A stretch of 64,000 nucleotides of DNA from assembly GCA_043749225.1 (NCBI GenBank), contig JAYVEP010000219.1:1-64000 (forward strand), read 5' to 3'. The stretch comes from JANXUC01 sp043749225 (GTDB lineage Bacteria > Acidobacteriota > Terriglobia > Terriglobales > Acidobacteriaceae). The notes under the pieces are model-generated. The model saw only the letters and a list, made by a program, of their open reading frames with translations, did not search any database and was not told the DNA's origin. The position numbers and the translations under genes were made by a program. Each line of letters starts with the position of its first letter. Position 1 is the stretch's first letter. This document shows positions 1 through 8,265 of the stretch, piece after piece.

Positions 1-2
1 TA

Positions 3-92
3 TGGCGGAGAGGGTGGGATTTGAACCCACGATACCCGTTAAGGTATGTCCGCTTTCGAGGCGGGTCGTTTCAACCACTCACGCACCTCTCC
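3..92 (-). tRNA. tRNA-Ser (CGA)
   Basis: Read on the minus strand this is a class II tRNA of 90 nt with an encoded CCA. The seven-base acceptor stem (GGAGAGG with CCTCTCC), discriminator G, T loop GTTCAAATC and a long variable arm are all visible. The anticodon loop CTCGAAA gives anticodon CGA, reading serine codon UCG. Confidence 0.95.
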
Positions 93-135
93 GTTTGTAG
101 CGGCTAGCTTCTAGCGACTAGCCTCTGGCTAAACC

Positions 136-585
136 TTAAGACCTTTTTTCGCGGAAGAATTGTTGTAGCAACTCCGCGCAACGGCCTGCCAGAACGCCTT
201 GCTGTACTTCTATGCTGTGGTTCAGGGCCGGATGATTTAGAACCATCATCACGGAGCCTGCGGCTCCTGCTTTGGGGTCCGTCGCCCCGTAAACCACACG
301 CTTGAGCCTAGCGTGAATCATGGCTCCAGCACACATGGCGCACGGTTCAATTGTAACAAAGAGCTCGCAATCTCCCAGGCGATGGTTGCCGATGGTTGCG
401 CCTGCCTCGCGCAGGGCCAGGATTTCGGCGTGAGCGGTGGGGTCGTGGTCGAGGATATTGCGATTGTGGCCGCGGCCTACAATTTTGCCGTCGCAGACGA
501 CGACGGCGCCGATGGGGACCTCTCCCGCTTCGAGGGCACGTCGGGCAGAGCGGAGAGCTTCCTGCATGTAGAGTTCGTCAGACAT
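136..585 (-). CDS. tadA: tRNA adenosine(34) deaminase TadA
   Basis: A 149-residue cytidine/adenosine deaminase-fold protein. The zinc motifs HAE (about residue 53) and PCAMC (about residue 82) are intact, as are the N-terminal AL..A..A...GEVPIGAVVV block and the length typical of TadA. It should convert A34 to inosine in tRNA-Arg(ACG); such a tRNA, its substrate, is present at 33.4 kb. The ATG has no Shine-Dalgarno sequence, because its upstream sequence is the AT-rich repeat at 589-700. Guanine or cytosine deaminase paralogues share the fold but are less likely. Confidence 0.9.
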   Translation of the reverse strand: MSDELYMQEALRSARRALEAGEVPIGAVVVCDGKIVGRGHNRNILDHDPTAHAEILALREAGATIGNHRLGDCELFVTIEPCAMCAGAMIHARLKRVVYGATDPKAGAAGSVMMVLNHPALNHSIEVQQGVLAGRCAELLQQFFREKRS

Positions 586-588
586 GAA

Positions 589-700
589 TTTGTGATTTGT
601 AATTTGGTGATTTGTGATTTGAAACCATTGTGCGCCGTTTGAGGCACGCTGGCTTCTGCGCTTTTAAATCGCCAAATCACAAATCACCAAATCACAAATC
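589..700. repeat. AT-rich inverted repeat between tadA and aguA
   Basis: Two arms of about 35 bases, 589-623 and 665-700, are built from TTTGTGATTTG-like units and are near-perfect reverse complements separated by about 40 bases. The right arm overlaps the aguA stop codon and the left arm abuts the tadA start. A related pair lies on the other side of aguA at 1797-1932. It may act as a hairpin terminator or be a mobile palindromic unit. Confidence 0.7.
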
Positions 701-1792
701 CGGTTGCTGCTGCGTCATGCAGTGCATCGCGCCGAAGCCCCAGATGAAGTCTCCACTATAAATGGGAACAACTTCGCGAGTGGGGAAGGCCTCAGCTAGC
801 GTGTTGAGGGCAATGCGGTCATTCGGATCGTTAAACACCGGGGCCAGGACAATGCCGTTCGCGATATAGAAATTCGCGTAGCTGGCGGGGAGGCGACGGT
901 CCTCGAATACGACGGGCTTGGGCATAGGGAGTTCGATGATTTCGAACTTCTTGCCGTCTTGATCGGTCGCGGTGCGCAGGCGGCGAAGATTATCGGCTAG
1001 CGGCGCGTGGTTGGGGTCGCTGGTATTCGGCTCGACCATGGTCAGAATTCTATTGGGGGTGACGAATCTTGTGATGTCATCGACATGGCCATGAGTGTCG
1101 TCTCCGGCGATGCCGCTGCCGAGCCAGATGACTTTCTGGATGCCGAAATAGTCCGCAAACATTCTTTCGTAGTCTCTGCGAGCGAAGTCAGGGTTACGCT
1201 CCTGGATGAAGCCGAGCAGACATTCTTCGGTCGTTAAGAGCGTGCCTTGGCCGTTGACGTCAATCGAGCCGCCTTCTAGAACGACTTTGTATTTTGCGTC
1301 GACTGGGTTGACTTCTTTCGCCTTCGCGAAGCGCGCCATCTTCGTGCCCAGCTTGGCGTCATCGGCGTAGTTGGGGTATTTTGCCCAGGCGTTGAAGCGG
1401 AAGTGGAGAGCTTGCAGGCGGGCTTTAGCTGTCTCGCGAGCAGGAATGTTCGCGCTACACGAGCTCGAATCGCACGAGCTTACAAATATGCACCCGGAAT
1501 CGCGCGTCCACACTCGGTCGGTCTTCCATTTATGGAATCTGAGGTTAGGATTGAGCGCTCCTGCTTTATCCAGAATCTTACGGACTTTGGCTTCGGCAGT
1601 GGCGTCCTGGACGATGAGTTCGACCCGTTCATGTCGCGTCAGGTTGCGAATGATCTCGGCATAGACCCACGGGATGGGGTCGAATTTTCCCGGCCAGTCT
1701 CCGCGAAAGTGTGGCCAAGCTAGCCAGGTAGCGGCATGAGGCTCCCACTCGGCGGGCATTCGGGGACGCGGATTGGTGGAGGGCGAGGGCAT
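692..1792 (-). CDS. aguA: agmatine deiminase
   Basis: Hydrolyses agmatine to N-carbamoylputrescine and ammonia. The protein of 366 residues opens with MPAEWEPHAATWLAWP at about residue 12. It carries the guanidine-deiminase residues ..GDDTHGHVDD.. in the middle and the catalytic cysteine near the C-terminus in GAMHCMTQQQP. The reading frame stays open 22 codons further upstream, but that extension is encoded by an AT-rich repeat, so I place the start at 1792. aguB lies upstream on the same strand, the usual partner. No strong Shine-Dalgarno sequence is visible. Confidence 0.92.
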   Translation of the reverse strand: MPSPSTNPRPRMPAEWEPHAATWLAWPHFRGDWPGKFDPIPWVYAEIIRNLTRHERVELIVQDATAEAKVRKILDKAGALNPNLRFHKWKTDRVWTRDSGCIFVSSCDSSSCSANIPARETAKARLQALHFRFNAWAKYPNYADDAKLGTKMARFAKAKEVNPVDAKYKVVLEGGSIDVNGQGTLLTTEECLLGFIQERNPDFARRDYERMFADYFGIQKVIWLGSGIAGDDTHGHVDDITRFVTPNRILTMVEPNTSDPNHAPLADNLRRLRTATDQDGKKFEIIELPMPKPVVFEDRRLPASYANFYIANGIVLAPVFNDPNDRIALNTLAEAFPTREVVPIYSGDFIWGFGAMHCMTQQQPDL

Positions 1793-1796
1793 GGAG

Positions 1797-1932
1797 GAAT
1801 GTGTAATTTTGTAATGTGTAATTTGGTAATTTAAAAACCTGGGGTCTCTTTCAATCACAACACTGTTTCAATCACGATATTGTGCTTGCTTTTACATTGC
1901 GAAATTGCACATTGCCAAATTACATTGCACTT
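1797..1932. repeat. AT-rich inverted repeat between aguA and aguB
   Basis: Arms of about 38 bases at 1797-1840 (GTGTAATTTTG-type units) and 1892-1932 (ACATTGCGAAATTG-type units) are imperfect reverse complements. The pair is related in composition and unit structure to 589-700, so aguA is bracketed by the same class of element. The right arm ends at the aguB stop codon. Confidence 0.55.
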
Positions 1933-2855
1933 CAGTCGCTCAACCGGTCCGTAATCTTTGCATAAGTGTCGATGCGGCGGTCGCGGAGAAACGGCCAATT
2001 GCGGCGCACGTCTTCGAGTCGTCCAAGATCGACTTCGCCGATTAGAATTTCTTCTTTGTCGTGCGAGGCTTCTGCAATCACTACGCCGAAGGGATCACAG
2101 AGGAACGAGCCTCCCCAGAATTCAAGTCCAACGCCGGGGGCTGCCTGTCCGCGGATGTTGCCATTCTCGTGGCCTACGCGATTCACAACGCCAACATAAA
2201 CGCCATTCGCGATGGCGTGAGAGCGCTGAATCGTGCGCCACGCATCGTGTTGAGCCTTGCCAAACTCAGCTTTCTCGGCGGGATGCCAGCCGATCGCTGT
2301 TGGGTAAAACAAAACGTTCGCACCCTTGAGAGCCGTTAATCGCGCGCCCTCGGGGTACCACTGATCCCAGCAGACCAGCGTCCCAATTCTTCCAGGCTGC
2401 GTATCGAAAGCCTGGTAGCCGAGGTCACCCGGAGTGAAGTAATACTTTTCGTAATAGAGCGGGTCGTCCGGGATATGCATCTTGCGATACTTGCCGAGCA
2501 GCGTGCCGTCGGTGTCCAGGATCGCCGCCGTGTTGTGATAAACACCGGGGGCGCGCTTCTCAAATAACGATGCGATCACCGCCACGCCGAGTTCACGAGC
2601 GACAGCGCTGAGGCGTTCGGTCGAAGGACCGGGAATCGGTTCGGCCAGGTCGAAGAGGGCGGCGTCTTCGCGCTGGCAAAAGTATTGCGTCTGGAAGAGC
2701 TCCGGTAAGCAGATGACCTGTGCGCCTTGTTTTGCGGCCTCGCGAACATGCGCGATGGCGCGTTCCATATTGTCTTCCGGAGTGGGCGTGCAATACATCT
2801 GCACCAGTCCTACGCGAAACTGTTGGAGTGGCACGAAGGCAGACCTCGCAATCAA
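1932..2855 (-). CDS. aguB: N-carbamoylputrescine amidase
   Basis: Nitrilase-superfamily amidohydrolase that converts N-carbamoylputrescine to putrescine. The catalytic triad is visible: Glu in LPELFQT (about residue 51), Lys in KYRKMHIPDD (about residue 126) and Cys in LVCWDQWYPEGAR (about residue 160). The 307-residue length fits the family. The listed start is a TTG at 2855; a GTG at 2834 has a GAGG nine bases upstream and may be the real start. It is followed by aguA and is divergent from the DHS-like gene. Confidence 0.92.
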   Translation of the reverse strand: MIARSAFVPLQQFRVGLVQMYCTPTPEDNMERAIAHVREAAKQGAQVICLPELFQTQYFCQREDAALFDLAEPIPGPSTERLSAVARELGVAVIASLFEKRAPGVYHNTAAILDTDGTLLGKYRKMHIPDDPLYYEKYYFTPGDLGYQAFDTQPGRIGTLVCWDQWYPEGARLTALKGANVLFYPTAIGWHPAEKAEFGKAQHDAWRTIQRSHAIANGVYVGVVNRVGHENGNIRGQAAPGVGLEFWGGSFLCDPFGVVIAEASHDKEEILIGEVDLGRLEDVRRNWPFLRDRRIDTYAKITDRLSD

Positions 2856-2969
2856 AAGAAAAGTGGAATCGCCCTAGAATACCAGAGCGCCAGAATGCAG
2901 CGGCAGTGATAAAGTATGGTTTCGCTCAGTGGAAGCAAAGCGGCTGGCGGATAGTCTTGGAGGTGTGGT

Positions 2970-4151
2970 TTGAACAGCACTCATAGTGGTTCCTCACATA
3001 AGGGTTCGTCCCACAAGAGTTCGGCACACGACGGCGCGGGTCACGATCGCAAGCTGCATGATCCGGTCAAGGACAAGCTCATTCCGCTGGAGCCGCTGGA
3101 TCTGAATAACATTCATTCGATCAGCGATCTACTGCATGCCATGTCGAAGACGGCGTTCACCGGGCGACAGTTGGGCGAAGCCGCCGACGTGCTCGAAGCC
3201 ATGTTCCGCGACGAGGATTGCTTTGTCGTGATGACGCTGGCGGGCGCGATGACTGTCGCGAAGCAGGGATTGATCGTCACCGAGCTGATTGATCGCGGCC
3301 TGATCCACGCGATTGTCTCGACGGGAGCTTTGATGGCTCATGGACTGGTCGAGGCGACGGGGCGAAATCACTATCGCGCGAATCCGGAAGTCAAGGACGA
3401 AGATCTTTACGAATACGGTTACAACCGCGTGTACGACACGCTGGAACCGGAACAGAACTTGGACGACGTGGAACGCGTGGTTTTCGCCGTGCTCGACAAG
3501 TTGGATGCCAGCGAAACGCTGTGTTCCTACAAGTTGAACCACGCGATTGGCGAATATTTGCATGAGAATTCTATCGGCCGCGGGATTTTGAAATCTGCGT
3601 ATGAGATGCACGTGCCGGTATTTGTCCCGGCGTTTACGGATTCGGAAATTGGCCTCGACTTTGCTCTGACGAATCGAGGACGCGCACGGGAAGGCCGTCC
3701 GCGCTTGAAATACGATCCGTTTGAAGATTTAGAGCAGTACGCTTCGACAGCGCTGCGACAGAAGAAGCTAGGCCTGCTTACGATTGGCGGAGGGGTGCCG
3801 AGAAACTGGGCGCAGCAGTTCGGGCCATTTATCGAGCTACGCAATCGGCGCGGCGGAGAGGACATTCCTCTGAAACGCTATCACTATGGAGTACGCATTT
3901 GTCCGGAGCCTGCGTATTGGGGCGGATTGTCGGGTAGTCCGTATAGCGAGGCGATTTCCTGGGGGAAGTTCGTGCCTCCGGCCGAAGGCGGAAAATTTGG
4001 AGAAGTGTTTGTTGATGCCACTGTGGGCTTGCCGATTCTGGTGGCGGGTGTGCTGGAGCGGCTGAAGAAGCGGGGTAAAAGTGTTGGAGAGAGAGCGGCC
4101 GCTAAGGTGAAGCACGCGCCAGCGAAAAAGAAGGCCGCGCGGCGGAAATAG
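2970..4151 (+). CDS. deoxyhypusine synthase-like protein (putative polyamine aminobutyl/aminopropyl transferase)
   Basis: A 393-residue member of the deoxyhypusine synthase family. Conserved blocks include GDEDCFVVMTLAGAMT-like sequence near residue 90, GGGVPRNWAQQ near 275, and EAISWGK near 330, whose lysine matches the active-site lysine of DHS. Bacteria lack the eIF5A substrate, so family members are expected to make polyamines such as homospermidine; the product here is unknown. The start is TTG, supported by TTGGAGG six bases upstream. The N-terminus has an unusual Ser/His-rich stretch (residues 3-27) and the C-terminus a Lys/Ala-rich tail. Divergent from aguB and next to pdaD, which supports a polyamine role. 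Confidence 0.85.
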   Translation: MNSTHSGSSHKGSSHKSSAHDGAGHDRKLHDPVKDKLIPLEPLDLNNIHSISDLLHAMSKTAFTGRQLGEAADVLEAMFRDEDCFVVMTLAGAMTVAKQGLIVTELIDRGLIHAIVSTGALMAHGLVEATGRNHYRANPEVKDEDLYEYGYNRVYDTLEPEQNLDDVERVVFAVLDKLDASETLCSYKLNHAIGEYLHENSIGRGILKSAYEMHVPVFVPAFTDSEIGLDFALTNRGRAREGRPRLKYDPFEDLEQYASTALRQKKLGLLTIGGGVPRNWAQQFGPFIELRNRRGGEDIPLKRYHYGVRICPEPAYWGGLSGSPYSEAISWGKFVPPAEGGKFGEVFVDATVGLPILVAGVLERLKKRGKSVGERAAAKVKHAPAKKKAARRK

Positions 4152-4168
4152 CGGTTGTTTGTAAATTG

Positions 4169-4200
4169 CAAAAGGCGCGGCAACAGCCGCGCCCTTTTTC
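4169..4200. terminator. bidirectional terminator between the DHS-like gene and pdaD
   Basis: Perfect 8-bp stem GGCGCGGC / GCCGCGCC (174-181 and 186-193 of this kilobase) with loop AACA, an A-run on the left and a T-run on the right. It sits between two convergent genes, so it can serve both. Confidence 0.85.
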
Positions 4201-4215
4201 AGCTGCAAGGCAATC

Positions 4216-4773
4216 TTATTCGAAAATCAAAATCGCCGCGCCAATCACCGTCGTCCACAGCCCGCGCTTATCTCCCACGGCAGATTGTGTCACGTTGGCA
4301 GTGCGCACGATCTTGTTCGACAAGCGGTAAATCTGCTTCTTCTCATCCCAGGAACGGTCGGGATCGAACTCGACATTCAGGGTAGTGGCTAGCATTTCCG
4401 CAGCGAGTTCTTCGGCGTATTCTCCGGCAGCGTCCTCTGTTTCACCAAAGGAATGGTGCTCGCTCAGATAGCCGTAGGTGTTGTGGTCAGCGGGAATTGC
4501 GACGCCGATGCTGGAGGCCAGTAGGCGGTGGGGCTCGCGCGTGGAATTCTCGGCAATCACAGCGAAAACCACTTCGCCGGGACTTAGATACTTGAGGCCC
4601 TGGGACCGCGTAACCATCTTGCAGTTCGGCGGGAAAATGGATGAGACGCGAACAAGATTTTGCGCGGCGATGCCGGCATCTCGAAGAGCAAGTTCGAATG
4701 AGGTGAGGCGCTCTTTGTGTTTCCCGACGCCCTTGGTAAAGAAAATGCGCTTCGGGACCATGTTTTTGCCCAA
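4216..4773 (-). CDS. pdaD: pyruvoyl-dependent arginine decarboxylase
   Basis: Makes agmatine from arginine using a self-generated pyruvoyl group. The self-cleavage site VSSIFPP and upstream NLVR are conserved, followed by the C-terminal alpha-chain with the GEVVFAVIAE and HHSFGE..DAAGEYAEE blocks. The methionine at 4761 matches the family start (MVPKRIFFTKG), but GGAGGA lies 23 bases away from it. A TTG four codons upstream at 4773 has the same GGAGG at 11 bases and is given here as the start. It supplies the substrate for aguA about 2.4 kb away. Confidence 0.9.
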   Translation of the reverse strand: MGKNMVPKRIFFTKGVGKHKERLTSFELALRDAGIAAQNLVRVSSIFPPNCKMVTRSQGLKYLSPGEVVFAVIAENSTREPHRLLASSIGVAIPADHNTYGYLSEHHSFGETEDAAGEYAEELAAEMLATTLNVEFDPDRSWDEKKQIYRLSNKIVRTANVTQSAVGDKRGLWTTVIGAAILIFE

Positions 4774-4867
4774 GGTTGTAGTTTCCTCCAAAATTGGAAA
4801 GTGAGCGTTGAATGTAACACAGAGGAATGTGAACAACGCATGAAAAATACGAATGGGTCGGTTCAGG

Positions 4868-5344
4868 CTAAAGTACGTGCAAATATCCAGTCTTGAGGTC
4901 CAGCGGGAAGCGGGCAGCTAAATCACCGGACAGGAAGGAAAAAGGTTCGTCAGGTCTGACATTGAATCTGTGTTCCGCGGACTGCCCCGGAGAGATTCCC
5001 CGATAGATGCCGGGATCGCTCGAAACATCGATCCGTTCGATCTCAATAAAGTCGTACGGCGCATCGGACGTACCGCGCACGTTGCATCCCTTGGAAGCGA
5101 GATACGTTACTTGGAACCCATAGGCCGTCACGTCCTTTTTACTTTGGTTCGCGGCGACAATTTTTGGCCCTTGCATTGGATTGTACCCCTAACCAAAAAG
5201 AAATTCGGTGATCTTGATTGGGCTGTGAGGCTGATCGACAGCCACCACATGCACGCCGAACAGGTCCTGCGCGGTGGCGAGTGGATCGAGGACAACTGAT
5301 CCGCCCAACACAACCGTGAGGGCAACAACCTTGCCGAACCTCAT
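4868..5344 (-). pseudogene. exported protein gene interrupted by an in-frame TAG
   Basis: Translation from the ATG at 5344 begins with GAGGTG seven bases upstream and gives a clear signal peptide ending ATAQ near residue 26. It then hits TAG at 5191-5189 (codon 52). The same frame continues without interruption for another 106 codons to 4868, and the sequence on both sides of the stop reads as one domain (..SPIKITEFLFG, stop, GYNPMQGPKIVAANQ..). I do not recognise the family. It is either a recent nonsense mutation, a sequencing error, or a short exported peptide plus an untranslated remnant. The 102-codon ORF starting at 5176 alone has no good ribosome site. Confidence 0.7.
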
Positions 5345-5360
5345 AGCATCACCTCAAAAT

Positions 5361-5393
5361 AAAAAAGCAGGAGCTTAGGGGCTCCTGCTTTTT
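5361..5393 (-). terminator. rho-independent terminator after the small exported protein
   Basis: Stem AGCAGGAGC / GCTCCTGCT with a six-base loop, followed by a T-run on the minus strand and bracketed by A/T runs on both sides. It lies just downstream of the gene ending at 5411 and directly before the TAG-interrupted gene. Confidence 0.9.
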
Positions 5394-5410
5394 CACAATA
5401 TAACGAAAGC

Positions 5411-5734
5411 TTAGGCGGCAGCTTTTACGGATTTCACTGTCACTTTGTCGCCATCCACGGTGCCCGTGACGGTTGCCTTCTGGCCAGCCAGCTTGTCGAG
5501 GTCCTTGTCTCCACCCTTCAGCGTGTAGACTTTTTCGCCTACCACCAGCGCGTAGGAAGAACCTTTTTTAACGCAGCCGCGGGTGCAGGTTGCGGCGTCG
5601 CCGGAGTGCTTGGCGCCGCACATGGCATCGGAAACCGTGCCGGTGAGGGTTTCGTCTTTATCGGCGGCCAGCACAGGCAGTGCCAGCGTGGAAACCAGTA
5701 CAAGCATCGTGAGGATCGAGGTTACGGATTTCAT
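5411..5734 (-). CDS. small exported protein with conserved cysteines, unknown function
   Basis: 107 residues with a signal peptide cleaved near ALPVLAA, then a compact domain: GTVSDAMCGAKH, C..GCVKKGSSYALVVGEKVYTL, and a C-terminal beta-rich LAGQKATVTGTVDGDKVTVKSV. Three cysteines could bind metal or form disulfides. This pattern is common in acidobacterial proteins but I know no assigned function; the C-terminal half resembles a small OB-like beta barrel. AAGGAG seven bases before the ATG supports the start. Confidence 0.8.
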   Translation of the reverse strand: MKSVTSILTMLVLVSTLALPVLAADKDETLTGTVSDAMCGAKHSGDAATCTRGCVKKGSSYALVVGEKVYTLKGGDKDLDKLAGQKATVTGTVDGDKVTVKSVKAAA

Positions 5735-5927
5735 TCAGCGTCTCCTTAGAGGGTTGGTGCAAATTGGGGTTGGTGTTTTTAGGTTCCGTGCAAATTGAAG
5801 CTTCGTGCCAGTCATCTTCTCCAGACTTCTCTTCATCTACGGAAGAAACGTTGCCGCTCTTCCAGGTTTGCAGGAACCCTAACTCCGAGATGCCTGTCGT
5901 AGGGAAAAGATTACACCCTTTTGTGCC

Positions 5928-7268
5928 CTATTTGGAAATCGCAGGTAAATAACGGATGGTCAAGTCGACACTCTTGTCGGATTCGTTCAGGTGTTCCTCC
6001 ACGACAATGCTCCACTTCGTACCCGGCGGTAGATCGGGCTGCGTGTCCTTAAGAAAGTGCGCTTCGTAGCTGGTATCGAAGGGTTCCCCAGGACGAATTG
6101 TCCACTGATCGCGCAGGCGGGCTGCTGCTTTCTTGTCCAAGCCTTCAATATTCAGCTCGCCAAAATTGTAGACCGCGCCTTCTTTCACATGGACGGTGAA
6201 GCTGGCGGTCTTGGCGGCTGGATCAAGGTGCGGCTCCACTTTGTACTCGATTCGCATATAGCCGCGTGTGCTGTAGAGGTTCTTCATCTGCTCAAGGCCT
6301 TGCTGCAATTGCAGCAGGTTCGCAGGCTGGCCCGGTTGCACGGTCACGAACTTCTCCAGCGCGGACGCGGGAAATGCCTGGTTGCCAACCCAATCCACGG
6401 TGGATAACCGAAACTGTATGCCGGGATCGACAGGCAGCTTGACGATTACGCCGGTGGGTTTGACGTCATCCGGGTCGGGTTCAGTCCCTGCATCGCCAGC
6501 AGGGGCGGGAACCGGCGCAACTGCCGCCGTGAGCGTGCCGAACTTTACGTCGAGATATCCACGGCGCAGGTAGACGTCGCGAAAGTCGTACTGCGCAATG
6601 ATGGCCACCTGGCTGGCGGAGTACTTCTGTCCAACCAACTGCTTGCGCGCGGCGGAGCGCAGATCGGGAAGTTCTTCGGGGTTCGCGCCGGGAAACTCCA
6701 GCGAATGAACGCGAATCGCAGACCCTTCAATGCGATAGACGAGGGCTTCAATCGGGCCATTCTCCTTGGCGTAGCGGGAGTATTGCACGTTGCCGGGGAT
6801 TTCACGCTCGGAAACCATGGCTTGCAGGGCGTCCGCCACCGAGTCCGGTAGAGTGCCAGAGGTAGGGAGCTCTCCCGTGAACAAGGGGACCCGTTCGCGC
6901 AATTTTGTCCGTAGTTCGGCATCTGGCCACCATGCAAAGTTCTCAAAACGTACCGCCAAAAGCTTTTCGGTCTCCACCAGTTGGAATTGCACCTTGATGG
7001 TGCCACCTAGGGTGGAATAGTTGTAGGCGATATCCGAAAAGACGCCCGTTGAACCCAAGTGGTTGGCCGCGCCCTTAAGGTCGCCCTCTGTAATGTCCTG
7101 GCCGACCGCCAAGCCCGTCGCGGCGAGAATGTCGACCTGAGTGTAGCGGTGGAGGCCTGTAAAGCGTACATCCTTGAGCTTAACCAGAGGTTTCACGATT
7201 TGCGCAGCGAACAGGGGGAAAACTAGCAGAACGGAGAGGACTAGGGCTTGTTGACACCGACGAATCAT
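5928..7268 (-). CDS. exported POTRA-domain protein without a beta-barrel
   Basis: 446 residues with a signal peptide (cleavage near LFAAQ) followed by POTRA-like units: VKLKDVRFTGLHRYTQVDILAATGLAVGQ (about 30-60), a middle beta/alpha module, then FRLSTVDWVGNQAFPASALEKFVTVQPGQP and a final ASFTVHVKEGAVYNFGELNIEGLDKKA module. BamA, TamA and FhaC proteins have a C-terminal outer-membrane barrel; none is present here and the protein ends in the soluble part. A paralogue of nearly the same length lies at 31997-33307. The gene starts two bases after the lysR stop, so the two are probably cotranscribed. Confidence 0.75.
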   Translation of the reverse strand: MIRRCQQALVLSVLLVFPLFAAQIVKPLVKLKDVRFTGLHRYTQVDILAATGLAVGQDITEGDLKGAANHLGSTGVFSDIAYNYSTLGGTIKVQFQLVETEKLLAVRFENFAWWPDAELRTKLRERVPLFTGELPTSGTLPDSVADALQAMVSEREIPGNVQYSRYAKENGPIEALVYRIEGSAIRVHSLEFPGANPEELPDLRSAARKQLVGQKYSASQVAIIAQYDFRDVYLRRGYLDVKFGTLTAAVAPVPAPAGDAGTEPDPDDVKPTGVIVKLPVDPGIQFRLSTVDWVGNQAFPASALEKFVTVQPGQPANLLQLQQGLEQMKNLYSTRGYMRIEYKVEPHLDPAAKTASFTVHVKEGAVYNFGELNIEGLDKKAAARLRDQWTIRPGEPFDTSYEAHFLKDTQPDLPPGTKWSIVVEEHLNESDKSVDLTIRYLPAISK

Positions 7269-7270
7269 AG

Positions 7271-8173
7271 TTAACGGGCCACTACATCATGTGTTGATTT
7301 ATTTTTTACCGCTATGTCGATGAAAGCAAGGGCGGCCCTGCTCAAAACCTTGTCTTTTCGGAAAACCAAAGCTATGTCGCGGCGAACCTGCGCGTCCGAC
7401 AGCGGAACCGACACAAGTGTGTTGGCGCGAGCATCCTCATCCACGCTGGAGCGTGCGATGAAACCTACCCCTACATCCGCCGCAACAAAGCGCTTCAGCA
7501 GTTCGCTGGAGTCGAGTTCCATGGTGATTTGCGGCTTGAGCTTGCGCTCGCGGAACAGGGTGTCGAGGGCATCGCGGGTGTGCCCGGCTTTGGGCATGAC
7601 CAGCGGAAATTTTGCCACTTCTGCCAAAGTAACCGACTTGAGCTTCGACACAGGATGTTGCGGCGGCGCGATGGCCACGAGTTCGTCGCGGTGGATCAGC
7701 ACTACTGTGAGTCGGGGATCGGCGACCGGCAACGAAACTACGCCGAAATCGGCCGTATTGTCGGTGACCCATTCCAGGACTCTGGCGTAGTCGGCGCGTT
7801 TGATGCCTACCGAAACGTCGGGGTATTGGCGTTTAAAATCGGCAAAAACCTCGGGAAGGATGTGGAGGCAAGTGCCCTCATTGGCGCTGACGGTGATCTC
7901 TCCACGAGGCACGCGCTCAGTTTCGGCGACGGCGGTGAGCAGGGCGCGCCGGGCATCAATCATTTCCTGGCAAAACTGCTGAAATACCTTGCCCGACGCG
8001 GTGAGCGAAACCTTACCGCCGGAACGATCAAACAGTTTGGCACCGACTTCGTCTTCGAGGGAACGGATCTGCGAGGAGATTGCAGGCTGCGTGCGAAAAC
8101 GCTTCTCGGCAGCCCGCGAGAAACTGGCGTGCCGTGCAACCTCCAGAAACGTCTCGAGCTGGTCAAAGTCCAT
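7271..8173 (-). CDS. LysR-family transcriptional regulator
   Basis: 300 residues with the canonical N-terminal winged helix (MDFDQLETFLEVARHASFSRAAEKRFRTQPAISSQIRSLE in outline, residues 1-40) and a C-terminal LysR substrate domain containing NEGTCLHILPEVFADFKRQYPDV. Effector unknown. LysR genes usually regulate a divergent neighbour; here the neighbour on the far side is GH31 on the same strand, while the POTRA gene follows with a two-base gap, so the target could be its own operon. Confidence 0.9.
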   Translation of the reverse strand: MDFDQLETFLEVARHASFSRAAEKRFRTQPAISSQIRSLEDEVGAKLFDRSGGKVSLTASGKVFQQFCQEMIDARRALLTAVAETERVPRGEITVSANEGTCLHILPEVFADFKRQYPDVSVGIKRADYARVLEWVTDNTADFGVVSLPVADPRLTVVLIHRDELVAIAPPQHPVSKLKSVTLAEVAKFPLVMPKAGHTRDALDTLFRERKLKPQITMELDSSELLKRFVAADVGVGFIARSSVDEDARANTLVSVPLSDAQVRRDIALVFRKDKVLSRAALAFIDIAVKNKSTHDVVAR

Positions 8174-8265
8174 AGCGCGGAGTCAGGTGCCAGTATTGCA
8201 TATTCGCGACGGCGGCGGATTGGCTTGCGAAGCGACGACGCCTCGCTGTGAGCGAGAATCCGAAA

